From Pyrocephalus nanus (lineage: Eukaryota; Chordata; Aves; Passeriformes; Tyrannidae), in the NCBI GenBank assembly GCA_038380795.1, contig CM076266.1, positions 33,988,145 to 34,052,144 of the forward strand: a stretch of DNA of 64,000 bases, in the 5' to 3' direction. Below, piece after piece: positions 10,421 through 23,600 of this stretch (the first letter of the stretch is position 1; the number at the start of each line of letters is the position of its first letter). Below the pieces are notes generated by a model. That model did not search any database and was not told the origin of the DNA. It saw only the letters and a list, made by a program, of their open reading frames with translations. The position numbers and the translations under genes are program-made.

Positions 10421-13400
10421 CTCTTAAGTCTAGAAATATGATTCCAGCACAGAGATGGTTGGGCTACACCTAGAACTTTTTTATATCTGTCAGAAGATAT
10501 CTCTAAATTAGAATGTCTTTGGAATTAGCCTGACATTTGGGATGTTTCAGAGGAAATTGAACCAGGTACTAGGGAAACTCTTAAATGCTGAAATTGTTGC
10601 TGGTAATGTTCTTGTTTCAAGGAAAGGAAAAGTCAGGGAGGAGGCAGTAGAATACTGTGATGTTGGATTGTAGCAATTCTTTGGGGCATGCCAGGCAGTG
10701 GTTGTGTCTAAATCAAAGGATGAAAGGGAAGGTAGCACCTGTGGGAAACCAAAGGAAGATCAAAGGAAATCGCAAGGGTGTCAGTGGTTCTAAAACTTTG
10801 TGGAAACAGAGCAATGTTAGCTATGCTGTGAGACTTCTGAGAATTCCTCAAAACAGGCACTGGTGTAAATACTGTTTGCTAGCAGACTCTTTAGAGACAC
10901 AGGAAGCTACAGCACAGTAAAATTGGTAGCAGAGCTACCTAAGAGACCAATGTTCAAGGTTAAAATGTCAGATCTCTAGCTGGCAGTGTGTGACTACTCA
11001 CATTGCTTGAGAGCCAGATAGTAGTACAGCATAGGGACTGGATGTGGTAGTGGAGGTACTGGATCCTTTACTGCCTCTTGCAGTTCGTAGCACTGCCGTA
11101 CAACTGGCAACACATGGAAGCAATAATTCAAATATTTTATGCCTATGTCTCAGCCTCTTATTTCTGCTTTTCCTGATTCCCTGGCAAAATTTTCTTCTCC
11201 AGGTAGTCCCAGGCTTATTAGCACTTTCAGTTCTCCCCTGTATTTTCTTATCCCCTTTCCTCTCTTCTAAGCCCTTTAACTCCAGCAGTCTTTTCCATAT
11301 TTGTGGGCAAACAATATTTCTTCTTAGCCTAATTTTCCCCAGAAGTCTTTAGCCATATTCCCCCAAAAATTCCACCTGTGGCAGACATTGAACAATAAGA
11401 AATGTCCTTGCAGTCAAAGTTTGGCCAAGTTATAAGCTGATAATGGGGTCTTCCTGATAGGTAATGATGGCAGCCTTAACATGCAGTGCTATCAGTTCTC
11501 CCTGTAGTTACATCTTTTCATATATATATTGACTGAAAAAAAAGTCAAAATCTTGAAGGATCAAATTTTGCCAGCCACTCACACCTCAGAGTAATGGGAG
11601 GCATTCAAAAGAAAGGGATTTATGAAGATAGATGGAAGTTAAACATATGCTTCTGTCTGACACTTGCCTAATGTTCTTAGATATGGCAGTGAGAAAGGAT
11701 GCAGATACAACACATGAACATGCATAGAATTTCCTTTTTGACCCTGAGTATATTTAATTGCAGAATGATTCAGCATGTACTTGAAGATGCCCTATTTTTT
11801 AGCCTTTTTTGAACCTCTGTCTTTAACTGAAGGAACTAAATTTTCTTAAACTTCATTTGAAGAAGGGTTTTCGTTTTCTGAATAGCATTTTTTCTGATGG
11901 GTAAGGTATTTCACTTTCATATGCATTGGACTCATAATATATGTATATATTTATTAAATTCGCCTTCTTATTTCAAAACAATCCAACTCAAAGCTCCTAC
12001 TTTGAGTAGAAAGTTTGTATCCAGAATAACTCTCCAATTTCAGGCAGTTTTGCTCTCAACCCAGACAAGATAACTTTATACCTTAATTAGTTTTTTTGTG
12101 TGCCTTCTATTTCTCCTGATGTCATCTACCATTTCAGTGTGGGTAAGCAGCCCCCTTACTGTTGAAATTCATGTGAAATTACTGTGCTTGGAAACACACA
12201 ATTCTAGAATTGCCACTCTTTTTTACTTCTGAGTTCATATCTATAGTAGTCCAGGGGTCTAGACTCTCTTCAAAGTGAGGAAATGTGTCCTGGCAATGTT
12301 AACACTGAAATGCAAAATTCTTGTCATATCTGTAAGCATGAATGGAAAAATGCAGAAAAGGACCAGGGCTGCTTCAAAATAAAAGAACAATCAAGGGAGC
12401 AAGCAAAGAAAGTGTCATGGGAGGACTGGCAGAATTCAGGCTGCCTTGGTGCCTAAGTGTTTGATCAAGTTCAGGTCTAAATGCAGGCTCATATGATGAA
12501 AGCAGCATGCTCTGTGAAACATCTGGTCTCAGATGTATTGAGTTCATTGTGTCCTAAAGGAAGATTTAGCTCAAGCATCTTCCCATTGCCTGGTGCCAGA
12601 TATGCCACTGTAAGGAGATCAGACATGCCAGTTAGGCATAGTTTCTGGCACTACTATATCGCATTCCTGTAAAGATAGCAGGATGAATGGGCATCTGTAG
12701 TATCTGGACACAGAGGAGAGCAAGCTAAGAATTAGTTCCCTGTGATTTTGTTCCCTGCACTTAACATTAAAAACTGAAGATTTCTGGGAATGACTGAAAC
12801 AATAGCATGGGCTGGTTTGTGTGTCAAGGTTTGGTTAGCAGGGTACTACACTCCTTTGCAATTCAAGACTTCTGAAAGCATGCCTCAGGGCAATGTGCTT
12901 ATTGTCTGTGGAGTTGTACATTATATTATGGACTCTATTACCCTCTGCTCTTCCAATCCAGAGCACGTCAGTTATTGTACCAGGGCTCTGTATGAAAATG
13001 CTTTATGATCACCCAGGTGCTCATAATATGAGATAGGAATTTCATCTGATACCAAAAGGGAGGATAAATACATGGACCATTTATTGATGCTGGTATGAAG
13101 ACTTGAACTGAAAAAATAGTTTTGTGTAGAGTGTCTTTAGAGAGTTCGTGATAGAATGGCCATTAAGGAGTAAAGTCTTAAATAGCTGTTGAGGATCGGA
13201 GACATTTCTAAGAAGAGAAAAAGGGTAAAGAAGATGTGGTTTTGCTCTCTAAAGTAAATTCCAGGAGAAGGTCAAGAAAGTGCATTAGCTGAGGGGAATT
13301 ACCTTGAGAAGGAAGGGTTGTGCAGGAAGGACGCTTGGGCAAACACAGAAATAACTCTTCAGGAGACTATAATGATGATGAACATTCCTAGAAGACTAAG

Positions 13401-13861
13401 CACTGTGGGCTGTGATGAGGACAGAAAGGCCAAATAGAGACCATTGACCTATCACATTTGTCCTGCAGCATTTTACCACCTAGGAACGGGAGACTTGACC
13501 TTCGTGATTTATAACCTATTGACACTAACATATGAGAATGAAATTCAAGCATGTTTGGCTATAGCTCTATTGTAATTTTGTGTTTTGCTGTTTATTTTCA
13601 ATTAATAAGTATTTTTGTAGTTAAAAACATGGTAAAAGTATCTCTCTGAAATGCAGCTTCCTCCTAGTGACATCATCAATTCCTACTAACTTGTTTATGT
13701 AAAGACAGAGCATTTATTTTCTTACTTACTGTAAGGAATACTTTTTCCTGCCTTCTACCCTCTAGATTCCAGCTGGGAGCATATGATGCCGCTCTGACCC
13801 AGATTCACCTGCCATCTGGACTACATTTTAGAAACACCCTCTTTCATTGTTTGTTGCATCA
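10421..13861. other. AT-rich unique non-coding sequence
   Basis: Several open frames of 60-100 codons exist but none resembles a protein family and none has a consistent splice or promoter context. No transposon is recognised. Confidence 0.5.
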
Positions 13862-13897
13862 ATAAAATCTCTTTATCTTTGGCCCCCCCCCCCCCCC
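13862..13897 (+). repeat. C15 homopolymer preceded by an AATAAA signal
   Basis: Fifteen consecutive C (13883-13897) follow an AATAAA hexamer at 13860-13865 by about 17 bases. Long C or G runs are uncommon in this AT-rich window. The complement is a G15 tract able to form G-quadruplexes. The hexamer and spacing recall a transcript or LTR 3' end, but no upstream element is recognised. Confidence 0.8.
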
Positions 13898-14878
13898 AGT
13901 CCATTAAAGGGGATCTCAGACATAACTGCACAGATTACAGCAAAACACAGCAGACATGTATGACAGAAACAGCTGTTGCTTACATGCATCCAGTTTGCCA
14001 CCTCCAGCTTTTGTACAGCCTTACAAGTAACTAGTTCTCTCTCTTTCATTGGCATAAGTGGAGCTGAGTTTCCAAGGAGCTTGGCCCAAATGACCTCACT
14101 GCTCTCTTCCTTCATGTTAATACATGCTATTTAGCCAGGCTGTGAATGCCTTGGGGAAGACCAAGACCTCATTTCTGTTGTTGGCCTCAGAAGTTCCATG
14201 GAGCAGGCAGATGAAAGCAGTTAGTGTTCAAGCAAATCTGGAAATCTCGAGTGGCTATATGGAACTTGATGTATCAGAACAAAACTAGTTAACTCCATAT
14301 CAACAGGAATTGAAATAGTGAATTCTCAGATAACACTGACTACATTAAGGACAAAGTTAAGAAACAGCTCTCGTGTTGATGGAGTATTTCAAATAAAGGC
14401 ATTTTCTCCAGGAAGGTTTAAGTTGTGTTGCCATGGATGATCAAAGATCTAGAATGTTAATTTGGCCAGAAACCCTTTCTAATTTATCAAGCATCAAACT
14501 GTTGCTGGCTGATAAGGTTGGTTTACAAAAATTTGGAAAATACATTTTTTGATTCTTACCTCCTGTAGAGTTCCTTGTTGTTCTCATAATCATTTCCTAG
14601 CTCATGAAACAGAATGCACCTGCATAACAATGAGGAAAGAAACTAATTTACTACTTAAGGATGGTCAGCATTGGGATGTACATTGGAAAGCTGGTGTATA
14701 TAGAGTCTGCTGGTTTTGAAGAAGTCTGTGCTGTAAGAAAAAAAGTCTTTTCCATATATCTGATATATAACCCATGTCACTGAATGTCTTAGCATAAATT
14801 ACTTATCTTCTAGTGCTTTTGGATATTTTGCAGTGCCTCTAAGACACATATGAATTTATGTGACTTTTAAAGTAAAAT
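13898..14878. other. AT-rich unique non-coding sequence
   Basis: A minus-strand frame at 13873-14115 runs into the C tract (poly-glycine) and is not credible as a gene. Nothing else is seen. Confidence 0.5.
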
Positions 14879-14880
14879 TA

Positions 14881-14929
14881 TCCTTCTAAATTTTAAATGA
14901 ACAAGATCCTTCTCAATTTTAAATGAACA
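14881..14929 (+). repeat. Two-copy tandem repeat, 26-bp period
   Basis: The 23-base word starting TCCTTCT and ending AAATGAACA is present at 14881-14903 and 14907-14929 with one mismatch (A versus C at the eighth position). Confidence 0.85.
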
Positions 14930-16244
14930 TGTGATAATTTTCTGTCTGCTTTTTAGAAAAAAATAGTGTATAGGTTTACTGTCATGAGTTGTCAGAAAGC
15001 TAACACCTTTGAGTAAAACCTAGATAAAATTTTGAATTCAAGAGCAAATGTTTTCCTTACAGAGTCCATAATTCAAAATTTTCTTGCTTTTAATTTTTTT
15101 CTTTTCCCCCACTCCTTCAAAATAATAACTTTAAAGACTATGTGGAAAAACTTGAAAAAATAAAAGGCACTACACTAAATAAAAAAAGCTAAACTAATAA
15201 TAATAAAAATGCACTACACTATTTTACACTGTTTCACCTATTTTAGAGAACTAAGAACGTCAACATTTTGGACTAAATTCAACCAGGATTTGATGTCTAT
15301 CAAGGAAGTGTGCCAATTGTTACCAGTAAATATGAAACACCTATGAGCTAGAGGGAGGTCGTTGAAGAGAAAGTGAAGAATTACAGGTTCAGTTTGCTCT
15401 CAATTAAAATGTGATTGGAAACACAGTAAATCTCCTGCCATTAGCAGTGGCCAGGGCTTTTCAGGATTGTGAGGCAGAAATCACTATTGCATGTTTTCCT
15501 ATTGTAAATTACATGATTCACATGTTCATGACACAGTCTGAGAGGAAAACAAAGTTAATGTCTGGGACCATCTGAAAAGAAATCATGTGATTTGTGCCAG
15601 ATGGGGGCTTGAAGTAATTATAATGTCAGTGTTTCCTAAGTAGGGTAATGATATGGACATAATTCTGGTCATTCCAGAGAAATCTGTTTTGATGAACTTT
15701 CAATTCTATTTAGCTCAGACATATGTTGGAAGATAACCTAATGGGATGTTATTGCAATTGTATGTATTTACCTAAGCTACTGAATACTGTACTGCCATAA
15801 TTATATCAATGATGGTTTGTACAATTACTGAGACAAATGTCCTAAGGCCTATTATTTTTATAATTAGTATCAAATCTAAAGAAATAATCTGTGTCACTTT
15901 GGTGTTGTGGTTTGTTAGGAACAAAACAGTCTTGACTTGGGAATATTTGTTGAATTTAATTTTTTACAAATTAAAAGAAACATCTAACTATATATAGATT
16001 TGGGTCTTAAGGAGGAAGCTATAAAGAGCATAAACAGTTAAAAATGTCAGCTGCTTTCCTTCTCCCTTCCCCAGGCTCAGCTTAACTGAAACACCTATTT
16101 TAACCTCTCCCTAGTCTTGGCTACCCTTCTTTTCATTTCAAATTAGATTTAGTGTTCCTCACCTCCTTTTAAGAAGAGAAGTGTGGGAGGTGGTGTTATG
16201 TGCCATAATTGTATGTTTTTGCTCCTCTTCATTTCACTGTTTTT
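14930..16244. other. AT-rich unique non-coding sequence
   Basis: An 11-base word, GCACTACACTA, occurs at 15167-15177 and 15211-15221 around A-rich sequence. No gene or transposon is recognised. Confidence 0.5.
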
Positions 16245-16640
16245 CCTGTCATTCTTAATGTCCTGCTGTAGACTGGCATCCAACCAGCCAAAGTTGGCTT
16301 GTGGATGCCCCTTCCCTGGCATGGGTTCCCTAAAGATGCAGTACCTTGGAGGTCTTACTGCCTCAGCATGGGTCACCTATGGTTGCAGTCCCTCAGAGTG
16401 CCTGCATTTAGCATGGAACACCTCCTCCCACAGTGTGTTCCCAGCCACATTTCCAGTGCCACTTGTCCCACCTCTTGTGGCTGGCACAGGCACTCAAACC
16501 TCTTTCAAAACTGCCTGAGTGTTTTGGGTGTGATGGGCTTGTTTCAGAGGCATTTAGAGCCAGCTGTGACCATCTCATGACCTCCCACATGCTGCAACCT
16601 TCTGCTACTGAATCCCTGCCACTGATGCCCAATGTGGAGT
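16245..16640. other. GC-richer patch with loosely repeated CATGG words
   Basis: This patch is richer in G and C than its surroundings. Words of the form GCATGG recur at about 16319, 16366 and 16411, spaced 47 and 45 bases, with weak similarity after each. A 24-base stretch near 16295 resembles part of the CR1 3' region, but the sequence on both sides does not. Frames are open on both strands (plus 16183-16518, minus 16408-16725) with no known domain. An old LTR or unclassified repeat is possible. Confidence 0.35.
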
Positions 16641-18311
16641 TGTGGTGCAGATTTTTCCGATCTTGTTTTAAAGTTTTACTCTGCAAAAGACAGTGCACAG
16701 ATTTGAAGATGATGCAGCATTGCATTTTGTAAGGGCTTGGAGGAAGTGGTTAACTTCAAGGAAGGGCTGTTTGATGAATAGCAGATAAAGGAACAGGACT
16801 TGCTAAGGAATTGTTTCTTAAATCTAAGTTGTGTGTCTTAGTCCTGGTGTTTCATTGACATTAGAGTTATCTTTCACCTTAAATAATAAGACAGCTGTAT
16901 TTCCTCATGAACTCCTTTAAGATTACTTCTGAGAAGTAGAATGCTCAGTTACCTTAAGCCTTAGCATACTTCATGCCCTTATTCTTCCTTTGCTGCATTT
17001 TAATATATTATTTGCTGTGTTGCTGAAATAGTAATTTAGCTCACAGGGATGAAAGAATTTTTCACTTAATTGAGGCAACAGACCTGAGACTCCAGCTCAG
17101 GTGCTCTCTTGTGTGTGCTCTCACACCCCTGGTAGCTGACAGTTATCTCCCAGTCTCTGTAACCTGGGATTTCAGCAAGGGTATGTGTCCAGTTTGCTAA
17201 CTCAGGATACACAGCTCATTCTCTTTTTTCCGTTTCAGTCTCAACAGAAGTGTGTCCCAGCTGTGTCATCTAAAGAGCTCAAGACTAAACCAGCTGATGA
17301 TGGGCTTTTTAATGTGTCTGTGAGCTCAGTAGTGCTGGTTCAAGTTGCTGTATGACAGCTCAGAAGTGGAATGCCTCTTGGTTAACACTTCATGTGCTTT
17401 TGAAATACTTTTTGAGTTTGTTTTCTAGTCGGTCATCTTCTAAAACTTATCTTCACTTAAAAGAGGAAAACTGGGATTTGCAGGAATTTGAATGTCTGTT
17501 TAGGTCCAATGTACCAAGCTGAATTCTTCTAGACTGCAGATCTTCTGACTGACGTATCCTATTCATTTGAACAGAGCAGTCCATTATAGAAATTGTCCAA
17601 GGCCTATTTTATTCAAAATGATCTGTCACTCTGGCTTTATATAAGCTGAAGAAAATATCTTTTGCAAAACTGACCGAAAGTCAGTAGACAATTTATGTAA
17701 AAAGAGTTTGCTATTTCAGTTAAAAATTATATTGAGTATGGAGGAGAAAAGGAGAAACTTTTTTGTGCTGAAAGTTAAGATTAGGACAAAAATAATTCTA
17801 GCACAATGGTTTCACCCTGGAAAATGGGGTTTCATTAAAATCAACCTTCAGCTGAGTTTATCAGAACTGTCAGTCACAAGAAGAGGCTGTTAGGCTTGCA
17901 ATTCTACAGAAAGATTGTAGGTGCACAACCTGTCTGTTTATATCTTCCATACAAGAAGTACCACAACGTTTTTTGATTTGAGAAATATGAGAACAGTTTA
18001 TTTAGTCAAAAACCCTGAAACAATGAAATTTTGAATTAAGATTCTTGTGGAGGGGAGTGTGCAACCTTATTCTTAATTCTGTGAGGACTTAAATATTATA
18101 TTTTTTTCTGCCTTGTAACTCATTTGTAGTGTTGCTGAGTTTTATTTTGGATGTTATGTATACGTGTGATGCTGAATATTGCATAGTATTTAAATGTTTT
18201 GGAGGATCTGTGACTTAGCAAGACATTTTTTCTGATGAGGCTAGGAGGTTAGCTGCATGTGTTATCTCAGGAGTTTCTCAGGACTGAAATAGGGGAAAAA
18301 CTTGACATCCA
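16641..18311. other. AT-rich unique non-coding sequence
   Basis: No recognisable gene, RNA or repeat is seen up to the start of the CR1 element. Confidence 0.5.
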
Positions 18312-19783
18312 GAAGTCCATGGGCCCTTATGAGAAGTGGTGGACATGGACATCATTGCTAGCCACTCTCAATCATCTTAGAAAGGTCATGGCAGTCAGGA
18401 AAGGTGCCGGAGGACTAGAAAAAAGCAAATATCACTCCAGTCTTCAGAAAGTACAAGAGGGAGGACCCAGGAAACTACAGGCCAGTCAGCCTTCCTTTCA
18501 TCCTTGGAAAGGGGATGGAACGGCTCATCCTGGAAGTGATTCCTAAGCATGTTGAAGACAAGAAGGTGATTATGAGGTGTCAGCATGGATTCCCCAGAGG
18601 AAAATCATGCTTATCCAATTTGATTGCCTTCCACAATGGCAGCTCTCTGGATGCATGACGGGAGAGCAGTGGATGTTTTCTACCTGGACTTCAGCAAGGC
18701 TTTTGACACTTGTCTCCCATGATATCCTTAAAGGCAAACTCAGGAAGTGCACACTGGATGAGTGGACAGTGAGGTGGATTGAGAACTGGCTGAATGGCAG
18801 ATCTCAGAAGGTCATAATCAGAGTTTAGTTGTCACTAGTGGTGTTCCCCAAGGTTCAGTACTGGGTCTAATATTGTCACCAATTACTTGGATGAAGGGGT
18901 GGAGTTCCTCCTCAGGTTGTTTCCTGATGACACAAAGCTGGGAGTGGCCAATACCCCACAGTGCTGTGCAGCCCTTCAGAAGGATGTCGACAGTCTGGAG
19001 AAATGGGCAGAGCAAAACCTTTTGAAATTCAACGAAAGCAAATGCAGGGTCCTGCACCTGGAGAAGAATAATTCCATGCATGAGTACAGGCTGGGGGCCA
19101 ACCTGCTGGAAAGCAGCTCTGTAAGAGAAGGTCCTGGGGGACAACAAACTGCCCATGAGCCAGCAGTGTGCCCTTGTGGCCAAAAATACCAGTGGTATCC
19201 TGGGGTGCATAAGGAAGAGCATTTGCCAGCAGGGTGAGTGATGTGATCCTGCCCCTCTACTCAGCTCTAGTGAGGCCACATCTGGAGTGCTGTGTCTGGT
19301 TCTGGGCTCCTCAGTACAAGAGAGACATGGAGCTCCTGGAGCAGGTCCAGTGGAGAGCTGTAATATTTAAGGGACTGAAATATCTCTCTTACAAGGAAAG
19401 GCTGAGGCAGCTGGGCCTGTTTAGCCTAGAGAAGACTGAGAAGGAACCTCATCAATATGTGTAACTATCTGAAGGGAGAATGTCAAGAGGATGGAGCCAG
19501 GCTCTCCTTGGTGGTGCTGGGCAATAGGAAAAGAAGGAATAGGCAGAAACTGGAACACAGAAAATTTTACTTCAACATAAGGAAGACCTTTGTTGTGAGT
19601 GATGGAGCACTGGAACAGATTACTTAGAGGGTCTGTGGAGTCTCCCTCACTGGAGAAATTCAAGAACTGTCTGGACACAATCCTGTGCAATGTGCTCTAG
19701 GCTGACCCTACTTGAGGATGGAGGTTAGACCAGATGACCCACTGTGGTCCCTTGCAACCTGACCCATTCTGTGATTCTGTGAT
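18312..19783 (+). mobile_element. CR1 LINE, 5'-truncated, with decayed reverse transcriptase and intact 3' end
   Basis: This is a CR1-family non-LTR retrotransposon on the plus strand, about 1.5 kb long. A full CR1 encodes an ORF1 protein and an endonuclease/reverse transcriptase that copies its own RNA at the insertion site. Here only the C-terminal two-thirds of the reverse transcriptase and the 3' UTR remain. The palm motif with residues DFSKAFDT is coded at 18687-18710. The catalytic Asp-Asp pair is at 18926-18931, where the usual preceding alanine is a proline. Downstream the frames 18887-19237 and 19234-19464 carry the rest of the domain. Frameshifts and stops (for example just after 18710, near 18825 and near 19237) break it, so it is inactive. 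The 3' end closes with the CR1 signature of repeated TTCTGTGA units (19768-19783). The 5' boundary is approximate. Confidence 0.95.
18577..19464 (+). pseudogene. CR1 reverse transcriptase remnant (broken ORF2)
   Basis: The coding part of the CR1 element above is spread over three or more frames. The recognisable pieces in order are the palm segment around DFSKAFDT (about 18670-18750), the Asp-Asp segment and following thumb region (18887-19237) and the C-terminal segment (19234-19464). Each break is a frameshift or stop, so no full-length protein can be made. The family normally has a single uninterrupted ORF2 of roughly 900-1000 residues (from general knowledge). Confidence 0.9.
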
Positions 19784-20510
19784 CTTCATGAAAATAATTA
19801 CAAATAATTGGCAAACAATCATATCTAGTTTTGAAATAGACTATATCCTAAGATGATATTTTAAAAAGGTAAGTATCTCTCATATTTGGGATGTTGTCTA
19901 CATTAATTGAATCAAAAGACTTAATGGCATTAATTGAAAAGGGCAGAAACCTAAATGATAATATTAAAGTAATGTTAAATAAATCTCTTTGCTCTTTTAC
20001 TGCTGTTTCTAAATTGCAGGCTACAGTAGTAATATCTTTCTGAAATAAGTGTTAATTAAATTGTGATTCCTATATAAGAGGGAGAAAAAATACAAACTCA
20101 GAATATTTTTCTTGTCTGTGATGAATACTTGACATCCAGTGCTCTTGATATATATGAATAGATGGCAATTGCCACTTAGCCATTTGATTTTATGTGACAT
20201 GCTATCAAACTTGATCTGGCTGTAGGTAGCATAATTTCCACAGAATGCAGTGACATCCTTTGGATTTAGCTTTGAGGCCTTTGGTATCAGTAGCATTTTT
20301 TGATTTATTTTAGTACACATATTAAAGCCATTAGAAAGCTAAGGCTTTCAAATTTATCTCTATGTGATTTGAGGAGGCATAACATCTCACCAATCTAGGA
20401 ATGGCCCTCAGCAAACAAAATTTTTTTTCTTCAAAAGAAGAGCGTGACGAGTATATGTACTCTGGTTACAAGAAAGAAGCAACTTGATATGAGTAGTTGT
20501 TTTCTGTTTG
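19784..20510. other. AT-rich unique non-coding sequence
   Basis: Nothing recognisable lies between the two CR1 ends. A minus-strand frame of 99 codons (20021-20320) has no known similarity. Confidence 0.5.
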
Positions 20511-20540
20511 TTATTGGTTTTTTTTCTTTTTTTTTCTTTC
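20511..20540 (+). repeat. T-rich tract
   Basis: Runs of T interrupted by single C, directly upstream of a CR1 tail. Confidence 0.8.
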
Positions 20541-20543
20541 CCC

Positions 20544-20608
20544 GGATATGGGGATCTAGATGATCTTTAAGGTCCCTTCTGATCCAGACTTATTTGTGAT
20601 TCTGTGAT
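20544..20608 (+). mobile_element. CR1 LINE 3' tail, very short
   Basis: The sequence contains 'TCTAGATGATCTTTAAGGTC' followed by 'CCTTCTGATCCAGACTTATT' and ends in 'TTGTGATTCTGTGAT', the usual last 65 bases of a CR1 element. All upstream CR1 sequence is missing, so this is an extremely 5'-truncated insertion. It lies about 760 bases downstream of the larger CR1 in the same orientation. Confidence 0.9.
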
Positions 20609-23600
20609 ATTGCTATATGCTGTATTGCACACACAATATATAGGCTACTTGGTCTTCAACTAAGACAGATCATTTCTCCAAAGAAGTTTCCCATCTGTTC
20701 CCTAAGATCTGCAAAAACTGTTAGCTTCCTAACTGTTCTTCCTGTTCCCTGACATCTGCAAACTCATCCTAAGATGAAAACTTTCTTTGGAGTAACAACC
20801 ATAAGAATTGTCAACTCTTTTGACAATTCTCTATTTGCAAATTTCAACCGATGTTATGCTTTATCCAGTGCACTGAGTGCTACTGGAGTAGGCAAAATCT
20901 ATATATATGAGAATAAACTTAAACATGCAATGAGTAATGGACAAAATAACTGAGAAGAGGAACGTTTTCCTCAAGAAAAAAAACCCAAACCTCTCAGGTT
21001 TCATAATCTTGGCTTTTAAGAGAAACTGCAAAAAACCCTTTAAAAATGAACATCAGTGCTAAAAGTAAAATGTCATTAGATACTAAGTGCAATGAAGACA
21101 TTGGTGTTATGGCAGAATATTGTTTTCCCTGAGTAACACCTCCTAACTCTCAGCTGTTTCCTAGGTGCTAAGTATTTATTCTTCATGCTTGGGAAACTTG
21201 TTATATGTTATTGCTTCTAGCCCTGCCAAAAGTTGTTTCTGGTCTATATATGTCTATCTCCCCTTTTCTAAAATTTGTCTAATTGTTCTGGAACAAAGCC
21301 AGAGCGTTTTCAATTTTGTACTTAGCTTGATGTTTGCCCTAGTTTTTCAAGTCCGATAAAGTCTTTGAGTGTCAAAAAGCTTTTGTTTCCTCCTTGATCT
21401 GCTGATGTAAGAAAGAAGATACTATCTCTGCAAATGCTACTTCAGCTGTTCTTAACACACTCTTGTTTCTTGTCCTTGTCTCGCCTGGTCAGTATTTGGA
21501 GGTTATAAAGTTTTTTGAAGGTTGTAAAGACAGATGACTTAAAGAGCGATTAATTTCATCCACTCTTGATGCAGTTACAAATTCTGCATGTGGGTCAAAG
21601 TAGCCCACTGCTCCTTTTGTGGCAGAGGAAAGCAGGCACAAGCAAAAAATAATGATGTTCTTTTATTACTAATTCTGTTGTAGGAAAACAGGAACAACAT
21701 GTGGGAAGAAAAACAAAACCCTGTCAAAATCCATCTAGTTTCTGTTCCATTTTTTCCCTTCATAAATGACTGATTCTGCACGAGGCTTTATGACCAGATC
21801 TCCAGAATACAGACCTGATGTCTTGCCAAACCCAAAATGTGGGGAAGGCCCACTGATTTCTAAGATATAGTTCAGGTGAGTTAATTTAACTATAGGAAAG
21901 AGGGGACTACAGAACTAATTACTTTTAGGAATTTAGGATTAGGATGCTGGTATTTGGTAATCTACATGCAGAATAAAATGCCATTAAAATAACAATTTTA
22001 GTGTCTGAATCAGTTGCACTTTGTATCTGACTTTAGTACTCTATTACAGTCTATTTCACGTAACAATATTGTTTGCTTTATGTAGCTGCTGACATATAAT
22101 TTTGAATGAAAAATGCTGCACTTAACCTCCCATTATTAATCTTTTGAGACTTTCCTTTCCAAAACTGAATTGCATTTTAATTTCTACACTGGAGTGTTTT
22201 AACTAACCTCTCCTTGGTCTGACATTTAAATGTGGTAGTTCTTGTTTTTTCTCTCTCCCAAAAACCAAACCAAACCAAAAAATCCAAACTTTTGACAGTA
22301 ATATTAAAGTACAGTTCAGAGAGCTTTTACCCAATTTTTAGTATATTTTGTAATTATTGTTGCAGAGTTTTTTCTAATGGAGTAGTCAAGGGTATGTCCA
22401 GTTTCTAAACTCAATTAAATGAATTACAGCTCTGTCTTCATAGGTTTCAAAGAGAGACTTGTTCACTCTTCCCTGCATATGATATTTTTTCCTGGAGTCT
22501 CAAGAAGACACTCAAGGAAATAAAAACCTGGATAAATTAATTTTAAAAGGGAAAGAAAGAGTATACGAAAACAAATGTGTTGCAATTTACTACAACTGAT
22601 GCTGTGTATTAACATCTGTTTGTGAATGCTGTGCATTTAAGCTGTATGTTCTGGAAAAAATGTGCCCATTTTCCTGGTTATTGTTGGAATGGACTTTCTT
22701 GTAATAACAAAACCAAAATAAAGATGTGGTCGGTAAGTGCCACCACAGAAGGAGAGAAAGACAGGCAAGCACTTAATCAAACTAAAGATGGTGTACTTCT
22801 GGAAATGCTAAAAAGATTTGAGATATTTTAGTTATAAATTTTTCAGTTTCTAGGCTTGCTTTCTTACTAATGCAAGTTCACTCATAGCAATTTTAAGTAT
22901 TTTTAGTGCATAAGGGCCATAAAACTATTATATCTTTTCTAAACATTTTATCTGAGCTGCATATAATTCTGAAATTGTTTTGTGTAATTCTAAGTTCACA
23001 AAGTTTTCAAGTATAGAAATTAAATGTTTTGACCTCCAAACCTACACCCTAACTCTGTATGCCCTGTGCAATTTGTACACAGTATAGACCTGATTAATGG
23101 TAAAATTTAATCTTCAAATTTAGTCACAAACAGAAATCCGTGCAATTTAGAGAGAAAGCTGCAAATTTTCTTCTATCTTTGGTAAGAGGTAGAAAAGATT
23201 TAACTGATAAATATGTGTATATGCTTATCTGATTAACTTTTAGAAACTTTGGAGATTTTATTCTGCCAGAGGTATTATATTTGCAAATTGATAGAATGCA
23301 AGATCAAATATTCTATTTCTTGTGACTCTACAATTCAGTATAGGTTTATTTACATTGTCTGTGTTCAACATATTTTTTTTCTCTGATTTACAGTAATGTA
23401 TTAGTTTGGTTTTGCGTATTTATTTTGGAAAGCTCTGTTTTTTTGTTTCGTATCTGATATAAGATAGGAGAATCTTGTCACGAAAATGCTTGCTTTATCC
23501 ACTTTTCCTATTTGCCAGTGTAATAGATGTTACAGTTTGAATTACTCTTATTTTATATGAATTCTTGGAAGGCAGGGTTTCAAATCTTATGGTATCATAT

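Noticed and set aside
16290..16320. CR1 fragment
   Set aside because: A 24-base stretch resembles CR1 3' UTR, but neither flank continues the match.
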